A DNA stretch of 64,000 bases from Apodospora peruviana (taxonomy: Eukaryota > Ascomycota > Sordariomycetes > Sordariales > Lasiosphaeriaceae), in contig JAUEDM010000002.1 of assembly GCA_033439685.1 (NCBI GenBank), positions 5,084,001 through 5,148,000 of the forward strand, in the 5' to 3' direction. The translations under genes were made by a program, and so were the position numbers. Position 1 is the first letter of the stretch. Every line of letters starts with the position of its first letter. The notes beneath the pieces are model-generated. The model ran no database searches, was not told the DNA's origin, and worked only from the letters and a program-made list of their open reading frames with translations. Below, piece after piece: positions 9,780-21,275 of this stretch.

Positions 9780-12540
9780 GCGCAACTTGGGACTTTGGGA
9801 GACGAGCGGGGGTAATGAGGTTGCTGCTGAGAAGCTGAGAGCCAAATCAAGTCGAAGTCGGATTGGGAGACCAGTTGTCGCAAACAAAAACAGTTGGCAG
9901 ACAATGCCGAGTTCGTCAAATCGATCGTCTCAACTCGTCGTTCGAGAAGTATTTGAAACTCTGACCAGGAGAACCCGGCACAACAACAAACCCAGCAGCA
10001 GCGAAACTGAGAGAAAAAGGTTTCGGCGGATCCTGGATAGTTGTCTTCCTAGGGGGCCTGGGTCAGCGTCAGGAACTGCTGGAACAGCTCGCTCGAACCA
10101 GTGGAAATGCCTGAACTTGACCCACAGTCAAGGAGGGGGAAGTGGGTGGCCGCCCGAACGATTGAGGATCAAGGCAAAGGCAGGGGATCGCTGAAAGGGG
10201 GGCTTCTTTTTTAGCCCAGTCCGATCGCCATGGTGAGACTGATGCCGGGTTTGCCTGCGCGACAACAAATGAAATGGGAGATGAAAAAGAAAAGAATTGA
10301 AGAAAGACGGACTCAAGCTGTATAATGCTCGTCAGACTCGTGACAGGATCTAGGTCAGCTATATATGGTACGTCTAGAATGTTCGTCCACTCAAGGGGGC
10401 CGTCATCGCACGGGCGTAGTACACCCCTAAATTGGCGTGGTGTCAGCGATCTGGGAAAGTTGGAGAGGTTTTGAAGACTTGAAGCAGGATGATGTGGGTG
10501 ACGAAGGAGGGGGCCGACTGTGCTGTAAAAGGTGGAAGCCTCGGGAGATCAATGGAACAAGGGTGAAGGGTTGAAGGAGAGAGCCAAGGAAACAACAAGT
10601 TGGCCCGTTTGATCACGGAAGTGAGGCGATGACGATGTCTTCCTATGCTATCCGTCTACACGGTAGCCGGACGGTACACGTACTTGCTGCTGCGGCGGCA
10701 TCAACAAACTCAGGTCGACGGGACGCGGGAATTGCTGTGGGAGCGCAAATCGGGTGGATGACCACAAACCGATCTCTGCCAAACCCCAAAAAGAGAGAGA
10801 TGGACGGAAAGGGCAGAACGGGGTTGAGAGAGCCGTCCAGTAACAGTTGAGCGGCACCACCAACAAGCACCCCTCACCTCACCTTCCTTTCCTTCCTGGG
10901 TCTCCCTGAAGACTTTCAATCTGCCCCGCGATCTTTTCTGCTGGCAGGGCAGGAGCCGATCCGCCAAGGCCGAAATGTTAACTCTTTCCAACCTGGAAGG
11001 CTGTCCCAGGACCTGGGCCTAGGTTTGCTATGGGGCCGAGCATAAAATCCAAAGCGACGTGGGAAGGAAGACGAAGGCCGCACCCTATACGGGTTAAGGG
11101 GTATAAGAAAAGAAGAAGGAAAAGAGTGACCTACCTTGTTGATTTCTATAAGGCGAGCTAAGGGAGGTTGAGGTCTCGCGGCGATTTCGGTGTAGGTGTG
11201 GGTGTTGTGTGGTGTGGTAGCTTCCCAAATCCCGGGCGAGCGACGGTGGTTTCTTTTTGGCTTATGTTTGGTGGTGATCCTTGTTGTCGACGACGGGACG
11301 GGTCGCTGCCCACGATGCTGACTACCTAGTCGTTCGATGATGGCTGGACGACGCCGAGGTTGCACCTAGGTTGCAAGATGCACACACAGCATACACAGAG
11401 GCTTGACGCCGACGCTGCGGCGTTAGGGACCGGGCCGATGCTGAGGAGCAATCTGGACTGATCTTGGGGAGACACAAGGTGTCGCGGTGTCCAGTTAGTT
11501 ATTATATGGTGGCTTTTCTTTTCCAGGTTGGGTCTGCCGCTGCTGTTGCTGCAAGGTGGACGATGAAGCACCACAGCAGAAACGCTAGAGGCGGTGCGTT
11601 GCCCTGCCTACAGGTAGGTACATCAGGTACAATATAGGCGAGGTGGAAGCCCTGCACCTTTCCTCTGGACACCCCGGTACACAGCGTAAGACAACAGGAG
11701 CCGACTTCTTTTTCTCCTTTTTCTTTCCAGGAATCCGGCAGCGTAGGACGAAATGCGGCACAGACCCTTTCGGGCTTTGCAATCCTCTCGACAACAATGG
11801 CTGCTCTCCTTCCCCAGTAGCCTCCACTAGGCTGACAGCAGCCTAATGACAGACAGCTAACTCGCAGCCGAGTACGGGTTAAGTGCCCAAGCAAGATTTG
11901 TCAGGAAGGCGAGTGAGCCCTCTTGGATTCCGGGCGGTAGAAACCGAAACCGGTAGGTCAGGTAAGGTAGGTCAAAGTTCGGGCCGGGGCCGTCAATAAG
12001 AACAAACAACAGGGGAGAGGAAGTGTGTAGTGTAAGCTGGGCTGGACTGGACACAAAAAAGGGATATCGACTCCTTGCTCAGCCCCCAACGGCCGCTGCC
12101 TCCTTCTCCTCTTCCTGTGGGCGAATATAATTCTCTTGCTGCTGTAACTTCACTGGTCTCTTATAGTCTTGGGGCTGGGCGTATCCTCGTGGATCCCACA
12201 TAATTATTGCTTTTTCGTCGAGCTGTCAGGACTTGGAATCTCTCGGTGGGTTATGTGTACGGTACGCAGCAGCCGGGATTGGGCCAAGCAGCGCACTCAG
12301 ATCCGGGACATACAACAACGGCGAAAACACTTGCAGAGACAGGCCGCGAGGAACATTGGTCTTGAACCAGAGCAGTTAAATGTGGAGACAGGGACGGAGG
12401 ACGACACCATGTTGCGGAGCGACCAGGCCTTAAATATAGGCCGTGTCGACGTCTCGCGACTAAAATTCAACATACATGTGCGGTGCTGTATTGTTCATGG
12501 TCCATGGATGGATGTATGTACCTGGATCTCTATCGATCTG

Positions 12541-12563
12541 CGGCGCCGGCGCCGGCGCCGGCG
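12541..12563. repeat. GGCGCC microsatellite
   Basis: Nearly four perfect, self-complementary CGGCGC units; may form hairpins. Confidence 0.85.
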
Positions 12564-13330
12564 ACGACAACACACTTGCAGCCTCTGGTTTGCGCTTCGA
12601 TGTTGAACACGTCAAGCTCGCCTCGAATGCTGCCCTGGCCCAGCAGAAACCATACCCGCCCTCGCCCTAGGGCAAACAGCATCGAGGCCGGGCAGTTGCC
12701 GGGTACCTTGCACGGCTGCATCTTTAGATCACCAGACAACACCAACTGGGACGGCCTTGGCTAGGCACCCGTGAGATGTGTGCCTTGATAGAAGTGAATG
12801 GAAGAGAGGAAGCCGGATGATAATGGTTCTGCTGCAAACTGTAAGGCCAGTCAAACCCATTTCCGTGACGGAGCTAGCCCGATAAACAGCCATATTTGTG
12901 CCCAAGGAGAGTCGGGAGCGCCCCGGATTTGCTCAGCCTACATGACGGCCAGGAGAGCCGCATTCCGGTTGGGCTCAAAGGACCAAAGGCCCGCACCACC
13001 ATTTTCGCTCCCGTTGCACCAGCCCGGCGTCCGTCTTCTACTGGAGCCACGTGCGACCGCTTCCCTCAACTGTCTTCCTGCCCAAAGACCCACCTCGTCG
13101 GCTAATGCAAAGCAGCTGTAGTTAAGGCACCAATGACGCCCACCATTAAATGTCCAAAAGGGGGTTTGATCGTCACCATTGGCCTCCGAAAACCCGGACG
13201 CATTTCGGGCGGCACCACTCCAAGTCTCCCACTCTCAAGTCTCCATCATGACTCACGTCGCAAAAGGCATACTGACCGTGTCACTGGACTTTTTTGCACG
13301 CCATGCCGGAAGCTTCATCCGCGACGAGTA

Positions 13331-14494
13331 TCACCTCTCAATTCCAGAGACTGCGGCTGCATCTTTGGAGAGAAGCTCTTTCGCGGCTGCAACCTCGGCC
13401 GCGTCGTAACCACGCCATCCTCGATCTTGTGCCGTGCTATGTCGGACAATCTCGGACAGCTTGGCCGTCGCGAGCTCGTTAAGACGCTCGATAGTACCTA
13501 CATCCGGCAAGGCAAACTCATCCTCCTCGGCTTGTCTGCTGGGTTTGGCGGTGTCATTGAGGAGCTTGGTCGTAACCTAGACGCCTAGTCAGCATCCGAC
13601 CAGCTCTCTTCCGGGGCAGCAGTCCCGAAACTCACCAGCTTCAACCCATAATAGCCCCTGAGGTAGTCGTCGCACAGCTCGATGCTCCGCGAAAATCGTT
13701 TCAGGGCCTCGGCTATGTACTTTTGGTAGGATCCACCACCAGCACCCGGAGCAGTCGCGGCCATGTACTGCATCTCGCCTAGTCGTGCATGTATCTGAGA
13801 CAACTATGTTAGCACAGGGCTTAGGCTGCCAATGAAGCTGAGCAGGCCTACATTCCACGCATTTGGCGCTAGGACAAGAACCTCCTCCAGTGCATATATG
13901 GCCTGCGGATACAGACCCTGGGTCAAGTAGACGTCTGCCAGCTCAGACCAAGCCTCTGCATCAGTCGGCGAAAAGTCGAGCAGCTGCACGAGGGACGACG
14001 CCGCCTCGGAAACACGACCCATGGACCGAAGGAGAGAAATACGCCGTTTGGTGATAGGCTAGATGCTGTCAGCAAAGTGTCTGTTGGCTTGAGGACAGAC
14101 GGCAGAATGGACGCACGATGTTGGTGTCGTTCTCACTGAGAATCTGGTCGTATTCCTTGAGCACGCGTTCCAGCTCATTATTGTTCTTGGCTTCCGCCTC
14201 CTTCAACAGGCCCTTGAAGGCCAACACCCTTTCGTTATTGTTGCCGAGGCGTGCGACCAATCTCTCGAGACACTGGTGTGCTGCCTGCTCATCCCCGGTC
14301 CGCAGACACGACAGCAACAGATTCTCGTACTTGAGCCATAACTCCGGCGTCTCCTTCGCTGAGAAGAGCGCGGCGAGTGGTGATGAAGATACGGTACTGG
14401 GCGAACCTTGCAGGACAGCCGGGGCTTCTTGCGACAGGTGCAGCGCGTCGGCCGGGGACAGCTGGCTCGGGGGATGGAGTAACGAGGGTGTCAT
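13331..14494 (-). CDS. EMC2: ER membrane protein complex subunit 2 (TPR protein)
   Basis: Cytosolic TPR subunit of the ER membrane complex, which inserts tail-anchored and multipass proteins. Four exons: 14494..14117, 14058..13852, 13794..13636 and 13576..13331, with introns of 57-59 nt, all phase 0; 329 residues. The start is an ATG in TCATGACACCC. TPR-like helices are visible in exon 1 (ETPELWLKYENLLLSCLRTGD..AAHQCLERLVARLG..NERVLAFKGL) and exon 2 (DAEAWSELADVYLTQGLYPQAIYALEEVLVLAP). The junction PNAWN|IHARLGEMQY is a strongly conserved EMC2 block and fixes the exon 2/3 splice. Exon 3 contains YLRGYYGLKLV, exon 4 the C-terminal helices (IERLNELATAKLSEIV, AAEVAAAKELL). Length and order match fungal EMC2 (Oca3-like). 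Divergent from the AP-3 delta gene. Confidence 0.92.
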
Positions 14495-15233
14495 GATCGC
14501 GTCAGTGACCGAGCAGCAGCAATTGGGTCAGGAATTGACGAATCAATTAAGCAGTCGGTGTTTAGCAGTGTTCGGACTGGTGTGATATTTCGTGAGGAGA
14601 TGGCTTTGTTCTTGTTGGATGTTGGATGATGGATGGTGGATGGTGGATGGCAGCGAGATGGAAGGAAGCTTTTAGGCTTGTGATGATTGATTCAAGTTGA
14701 CTGTAGTGACTGCCAAGTGCTTTCCCTGCGACCATGATCCCGGGCGGCCCGCCACCGGCGCCGGTCTGACGAAAACGAGGGTTGGGGTTATACGAGAGAC
14801 CCTGTTGTGCTTGTTCCCCCGCCTTGGAAGCTCCCCGCTGTGTTGATGGGCCCTGGGGTCGCGACTTAGGACTTGGGTATTCGTACTGTACGGTGACGTG
14901 CGGGCCATTTCCACTTTACATCGCTACGCCAATCCGAGAAGAACATACCTACCGACTGAGTAGCTCGTCGAATCGCAACGTGACTTTCGGGTTTCGAAAT
15001 CGAGTTGTCGACGCCGTGATTCTAACTGCGAACGCAAGATAACCGGCGCCACAGTGGTCCCCATACCAAACTATCCGGGGTGCAGCTTCAGCAATCAATG
15101 ACTTGCCTCGAGCTATAGCAGAGCAACTACGAACAGGTTTGCAGGTGCCATCTTATCCTGCGCCTTCTTACCACGGAGGAAGGAAGACTTTCGGTTTGGA
15201 CTCGTCTGACTGGCGATCCAGTTCAACAAAACC
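14495..15233. promoter_or_regulatory. Divergent promoter region, EMC2 / AP-3 delta
   Basis: A 739-bp space between divergent starts. It contains a short GGATGGT/GGATGAT tandem stretch near 14620-14655. No named promoter element was recognised. Confidence 0.5.
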
Positions 15234-18200
15234 ATGTGCGCCAGTTCTTCGATATCTTCTTGCCCGCCGGTCTCGCTGACATCCTCCCGTCCAGGTTCGA
15301 GAAGTCATTACATGATCTCATCCGGGGTCTGCGGAATCACAAGGCTAACGAGAAGGAATACATACAAAATTGCCTGAAAGAATGTCGCTCCGAGATCCGC
15401 AGTCAGGACATGGGTTGGTCTCGTATACCCCCGAAATGTCGAATAGCAGGGCTGACACTTGATCAAAAGATGTCAAGGCAGCCGCCTTGCTGAAGCTCAT
15501 ATACCTCGAGATGCTCGGCCATGACATGTCATGGGCATCCTTTCATGTCCTCGAGGTCATGTCTTCCCCGAAATACCACCAGAAACGCGTTGGATACCTA
15601 GGCGCAGTTCAGACCTTCCGCCCTGATACCGAGGTCCTTATGCTGGCAACCAACCTGCTGAAGAAGGTACCAAAACAATAACTGGACATCTTGTAGGGTT
15701 CGCTGCTGATCCTTATTCCAGGATTTGGCAGCCTCGCTACCGACCACGATTGCGCTTCCCATTGCCGCGCTGCCTCACTTCATCACGCCGTCCTTGGCTC
15801 TGTCGGTCCTGGCTGATTTGTTACCTCGACTCACTCATTCACACTCGACCATTAGGAAAAAGACAATTGTCACCCTTTACAGGCTGGCGCTGGTATATCC
15901 AGAGACGCTCCCAGCGGCATGGCCCAAGATAAAAGAGCGCCTCATGGACAAGGACGAAGACCCAGGCGTGACCGCGGCCATTGTCAATGTGGTGTGCGAA
16001 CTGGGCTGGCAGAGACCCAACGACTTTCTCGGTCTGGCCCCGCGCTTTTTCGAGCTTTTGGTTGAACGTGGAAACAACTGGATGGCGATAAAACTGATCA
16101 AACTTGTAAGCTTGATCCATTCATGTTGGCTTCTGGTCCCTGTACCTAATATTATCCTAGTTTGCGACTCTTACTCCCCTCGAGCCTCGTTTGATTCGGA
16201 AGCTACTCCCGCCCCTGACGGACCTCATTCGAACAACTCCCGCCATGTCCTTACTGTACGAATGCATAAATGGCATCATTCAGGGCGGCATTCTTGGAGA
16301 GGAAGATGATAATTCCGGCAGTGAAGAGATCGCATCTTTATGTGTGACAAAGCTCCGGGGAATGACAATCAATGGGGATGCAAATCGTAAGTCCGACGGC
16401 TTGAATATATGAACGAAACTAACCATGGCTTGCACACGTAGTCAAATATGTGGCGTTACTAGCCTTCAATCGGATTGTGGTCACCCATCCCTACCTTGTC
16501 GCGCAGCAGGAGGATGTGATCCTCGAGTGTATCGACAGCGATGATATCACGATTCGGATAAAGGCTCTCGATCTGGTGCAGGGTATGGTGAGCAGCGACA
16601 ATTTGGTATCGATCGTCAGTCGCCTGATGCGACAGCTCAAAACATCCTCGTTAGCGGGTCACCCACGCAATGGACAACAGACAGTTGATACCAACACGGA
16701 CTCTAGCGATGATGCCGGTGCGGATCTCAGTCGGTCCTCTAGACCGCAGAAGGACGATGTGCCCCCTCTCCCCGAAGACTACACGATTGATGTGATTGGG
16801 AGGATCTTGATCATGTGTGCTCAGAACAATTACTCCAGCTTAGTTGACTTTGACTGGTATATTGATGTGTTGACACAACTCATCCGAATTGGCCCTATTT
16901 CTCGACGAGCGGAGTTTGACTCGGCTCTGGAACAAAAGTCGCATACGATAGACGTATCCGAGAAGATTGGCAATGAGCTCAGGAACGTGGCCGTGAAAGT
17001 CAAGGCCGTGAGGCTCGCAGCTGTGCGAGCGGCCGAGCTCATTATTTCTCGTCTCTACACAGAATCCACATCCTCGCATTCCGTGCTTTCGGGAGCACTA
17101 AGACCGGTTGCGTGGATAGCAGGAGAATACGCTTTCCAGCTATCATCGCCAGACGACACATTGGGGCACTTACTGCATCTGGTGCCCCGGATAACTTCCC
17201 CAGAAATACTCGCAACGTGCTTGCAGACTATTCTCAAAATATTTTCCCTGATCGCTGGAAATGACCAAGTTCTCTGGACCTCGGAACGGAAATCAACAAT
17301 GGCCTTGCTGATGGCGCGGGTCATACACTTATTGGAGCCGTTAGTACTTCACCCTTATCTAGAAGTTCAGGAACGTGCCGTCGAGTTCACGGAACTCTTG
17401 AAACTTACAGTCGAGGCCGCATTTGGTCAGGCTCCATCTACAGATGAAGTTCAACAGGATCCGCCTTTACTTCTCACGCAAGCCATACCTTCACTCTTCA
17501 ACGGGTGGGAACTCAACTCGGTTGCCCATGGCGCCCAGCAGAACGTCCCCATGCCTCCTGATCTGGACCTGGACGAACCGATTCATGCGGATCTTGATCG
17601 ACTTTTGGCTCAGGCAGACTCGCTTATATTACCAGTGCCGGGCGATGACGAGTTTGAGGTGTACTACAACCAAAAGTTGGCACCAACCAGCCTTTCAAAC
17701 GAGCCGGCGATCAACCGGCTCCCCGATGCCCCCGAAGAGGTAGTCCATGAGTCCTACCAACAGCAAGCGGGAGAGGAGAGCTACCTCGATGCCGACATTC
17801 TCGCAAGAAGGAAAGCAGAACGGCTGGAGCGCAACCGGGACGATCCGTTCTACATCGGACCGCAGTCCGGCGGAACATCCACGCTGATCCATAACACACT
17901 GCAAACCGAGAATGGCACGGACCTAGATATTGACTCGATCCCTATCATGAAGCTGAATCTGGACAACCTCAGTAATGAAATCCAACCGTCAGCGGCGGCT
18001 CCCAGACCGCGCCCGCAGCCTAGACAGAGGATAGTTGTTGCAGCTGACGAGACGCTGGCGGGGGGAAGTGGTCGCTCGACGCCTCGGAATTACGAGTCGG
18101 AGAACAACTCGGACAGTTTCACGAAATCCAAGGCTAAGAAACTGAAACAGCAGTCACTTTTGCAGGTAGACTCGAGTCGCCTGCGTGACTTGAGTCTCGA

Positions 18201-18696
18201 GGCGGCCGCTGCCGAGCCTGGGCTACAGCCGCAGGAGGAGGATGCGGAGATGGCGCAGGCCATGAAGGAGGTTCAGAGGCTGAGGATGGAGATGCAGCGC
18301 GCTAATGAGCGGATACAGACAGCGCAGGGCGTGCCGGCTGAGGGTGTGGTGGTGAAGAAGAAGACTACGAAGAAGAAGAAAGCAGTTGCTGCAGAGGACG
18401 GTGAAGGTGCTGCTGTCAAAATAAAGAAGAAGAAGAAGAAGACTTCTGTTGCTAGTCCTGTTGTTGATACTCCTTCTGGTAGCGGTGAAGTGGTAGAGGC
18501 AAGCGAAGCTGGAGCAGCAGCGGCGTCTGAGCTATTGGGCGAAGCAGCAGCAGCGGGGGTGACAGAGGAATCGTCGGCGAAACAGCCCAACAAGGTGAAG
18601 AAGAAGACGACGACGAAGAAGGCGCCGAAGAGGATTATACAGCTGGATGATGATGACTTTGGCGCTGCAGCGAGCAGTAGCCTCCCAGATACCTAA
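15234..18696 (+). CDS. APL5: AP-3 complex subunit delta (Apl5)
   Basis: Large adaptin of the AP-3 coat for Golgi-to-vacuole cargo transport. Six exons: 15234..15235, 15295..15413, 15470..15666, 15722..16105, 16161..16386 and 16442..18696; introns are 55-59 nt and the product has 1060 residues. The first exon is only AT: joined to the G of exon 2 it gives ATG and the family start MFEKSLHDLIRGLRNHK. The intron begins GTGCGC, contains GCTGAC and ends CCAG. The adaptin N-terminal repeats continue through EYIQNCLKECRSEIRSQDMDVKAAALLKLIYLEMLG, SSPKYHQKRVGYLGAVQ and FATLTPLEPRLIRKLLPPL to about residue 620. The rest is a disordered hinge/ear with EDDEF-like acidic patches, an RKAERLERNRDDPFYIG block and Lys-rich runs. 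Family is firm; the split start codon is inferred. Confidence 0.92.
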
Positions 18697-19545
18697 TGTA
18701 CAAAGGGGATTGTTTGAGGGAGGAATATTCAATGTTAGCTTTGATGTAACTGACTGATTGATAATATTCCCAATCAAACGTATATATATATCAGGTAATA
18801 TGCTCGCCAAAGCCAACAAAACAGACAACAACACGCGAGAGCTTAACCTCTGTGCTTTTCCCATTTGGAGCGATTGCCCACAGCTAGAATTGAACTGACG
18901 ACCTCATCATTTCATTACCTTAACCAGATTTTCAGGTTCCCCTTTTCACCCTAAGGGATAGGGTTCGGGTTTGAAACTAGACAGGAAATTTACTAGTGAT
19001 GCGCTTTCTACCGCTGAGCCATGCGGGCATGGGCTTTTTCTCTCCCTGTTGAGCGAATCACTCGTTCACCGCATAGAGAGAAAGAAACTTTTCCTGGCGC
19101 CCAGTTCGCGGGCCGGCCGCCGACCTTACTCGTCAGTTGGGGGGCTAAAATGCCCACTGACCAAAAGATGGAGGAACGGTTGACGTTGCGTAAATGATTC
19201 ATCACACACAGTATGGGCACTACACGAAGTCAAGTACCGAAGTATATATATGTACGTAGACAACAGTTTAGAAACATAAGATGACTTAAAACGTCGTAAC
19301 ATTCGGAGATGGTATGTATGTATAGGTTAGGTATCGTGGTACATACACCATATAGGTCTCATTCGACACCTCATCAACTATTTATATTCATTATCAACGT
19401 CATCCATCCCCATCCTGACCACAAGAAAACAAGAAAACATACAAATAACCATCCAGTACATAGATAGATGGCTTGGGTATAAAAGGTAGAAAAGAAAACA
19501 CACGCGCGCTTCTTAAAGCTACCGACACAAAAAGAAAGAATTCAA
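18697..19545. other. Intergenic with tRNA locus
   Basis: Convergent 3' flanks of the AP-3 delta gene and the membrane protein gene. Apart from the tRNA-Thr-like locus I see short TATATA stretches and no other gene. Confidence 0.55.
18875..19028 (-). tRNA. tRNA-Thr(AGT) with an 80-nt intron (or a slightly degenerate copy)
   Basis: Read on the minus strand: acceptor stem GCCCGCA (19028..19022) pairs fully with TGTGGGC plus discriminator A (18875). The A box TGGCTCAGCGG is perfect. The anticodon stem CATCA pairs with TGATG, with loop CTAGTA|A interrupted after position 37 by an intron at 18990..18911; the anticodon is AGT. The variable loop is AGGTC, and the T arm GTCAG-TTCAATT-CTAGC contains a valid B box (GTTCAATTC). 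Oddities: the D stem pairs only three bases (GCT/AGC) with a long loop, the T stem has one C-A mismatch, and there is no T-run directly downstream. It is therefore either a divergent functional gene or a recent pseudogene. C32 and T36 fit a TRM140-type substrate. Confidence 0.72.
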
Positions 19546-21275
19546 TCATTCAGGCGGTGCTTTAAACGCCGTCTGGATCTCCCAGCTCTCAACCGGACTC
19601 CCACTCACAGCCGGCGCTTTTTTGGCGCTCTTCTTAGGCACCGCTATGCGCGGAACTTTTGGGGGAGGCGGACCCGGCGGAGGCGGAGGCGGAAGGCCAT
19701 CACTACCCATAGTACTACCAAAGGACTTTCGCTGTTGCTGCTGCCTTTGCTGCTGCTTCTTGTTGTTCTGCTGATCCTGCTGCTGCCACGACTGGTTCTT
19801 CAACAGAGGACTCGCCGACGTTCCCGACACAGGGCTAGTAAAGGCGCTGAGGGAGGGCTGGGGACTGCCGTGGGCGTGAACGCCGTGCTCTGCGGGCACG
19901 TACGGCCTGTGATGCGCAAGTAAGCCGGTCGTGCTCTTGGCCGACACCGCCGAGATGGTCCCGCCGGATTCTGACGGGCTGCTGTACACAGCCGCCGAAG
20001 AAGGCGACGAGTACGCGTTGGGCGGCATGGCCGGAATACTGGTCGTGATGTGATGCAGCGGGACCGAAGTAGTGCTGCCGTTTTTGCGAGTATTAAAGTG
20101 CGCCAGTGGCGCCTCGGGCTGGTAAGGAGACTCCCACTGCTGTGGCTGGTCTTCCGCAACGTGAATCGAGACGTTGTGGGAAGATGCGTTGGGGCTGGGC
20201 TGCTTCCGCATGCCGTTCAGCTTCTGGTCTGGGCTTGCCTCGAAATGGCCTCCCATCTCGTCTACCGGTGTCAATCCTACTCCTCCACCAGCACCTGGCC
20301 AAAAGCGCGGCGAGGCCATGTGTGTCTGGCACTGGAAGGACAGCGACGAGTGGTGCCTGCCATGGCGGGATTCGCCGCCGCCGCCGTAATATTTGGCTTC
20401 GAGCTCGGCACGGGCACGCCTATTCTTGCGCTTTCGGTAGCAGACGAAGGTCACGGCCGAGGTGATAACGATGACGGCCAAGGCCGCGACAGCGATTCCG
20501 ATGATGGTGTTGGTGGCCAATCCGGAGCTCGGGGCGGCTGGTTCGGCGACAGTCGTGGGGTCGACGATGCTGATATGCGTCTTGGAAAAGATGGTGTCAT
20601 TCAGGCCGAGTATCCTGCCCGGGGCCGGCTGTTGCAGGCACCCAGCTTCCAGGGCGATAAGGTAATTGGCAAGATACTCTGTCCTACCCTCGGCGGAGAC
20701 ACACGGTGTACAGTGCTCATAGTTAGACGGTGAGCTGGCAGAACCGCCGCCGGCAGAGCAGTATGAGAATGACGTGATGTTGCTCGGCGTCGTAACACCA
20801 TGCTCTATGCCATCTTGTAACGGGCCACAGGCCATAGATGTCCTGCACGGCGTGCTCTCCACGTCCGTCGCATTAGGAAAAGCAAAGATGCAGTACGAAA
20901 GACTGTATCTCAGGTTGTCTAAATCCAGGAGTCAGTTGACGGATCCCGAGCGGCAGTCTTTCTCGGCTTACATAGAAACCACATCTGGTCACTCTCTTGT
21001 CCCTGTGAGAAGGGACTGCTCTGAAGACATGTCATGCAGTTCTTCCACTTGGTTCCCACCGGAGTATCCAAATCGACATCCTTGCAGATAATGTCTGAAT
21101 TCCTTGTCCTTGACGAGTTCGGATCCGACTTATCGAGGTTGGAATCATCTTGGCATACTGAAGCGCAGGGCGAGTTTGGTGTCACTTGTAATGCGGAAGC
21201 GAGCGGCGCAATCAGAAAAAGCGAGAGGAGCGCGATATTCCTCGGCCGTGCTGTTGATAGGTAGAGCGAAACCAT
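19546..21275 (-). CDS. Single-pass membrane protein, Cys-rich ectodomain ('LPXTG-domain' fungal family), copy A
   Basis: Two exons, 21275..20972 and 20918..19546, with a 53-nt GTAAGC...AG intron (phase 1); 558 residues. Signal peptide at residues 1-28 (ALLSLFLIAPLASALQ), then an ectodomain with VTPNSPCASVC, a CMTCLQ pair, YNLRYSLSYCIFAFPN, TSMACGPL and a CTPC...YLANYLIALEAGC block; a transmembrane helix at about 240-262 is followed by RKRKNRR. The long cytoplasmic tail is disordered, with Gln-rich runs and a proline run near the end. This family is often labelled LPXTG-domain protein in fungal annotation, but I see no LPXTG motif. The shape suggests a cell-surface sensor or anchor; function is unknown. 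A paralog with the same Cys layout lies at 34.1-35.8 kb. Confidence 0.85.

Larger units (their letters stand above)
9531..13330. other. Long intergenic region upstream of the ULD gene
   Basis: A 3.8-kb space between the start of the ULD gene (minus) and the stop of EMC2 (minus). Short open frames exist on both strands but none has an in-frame ATG plus recognisable protein sequence. It holds two GC-rich microsatellites (near 9755 and 12541) and ACCTAGGT-like motifs (e.g. near 11605 and 11945). I see no RNA gene or transposon. Confidence 0.5.

Noticed and set aside
14679..14770. GTGATGA ... CTGA pair resembling a C/D snoRNA
   Set aside because: No terminal stem and no recognisable rRNA guide between the boxes.
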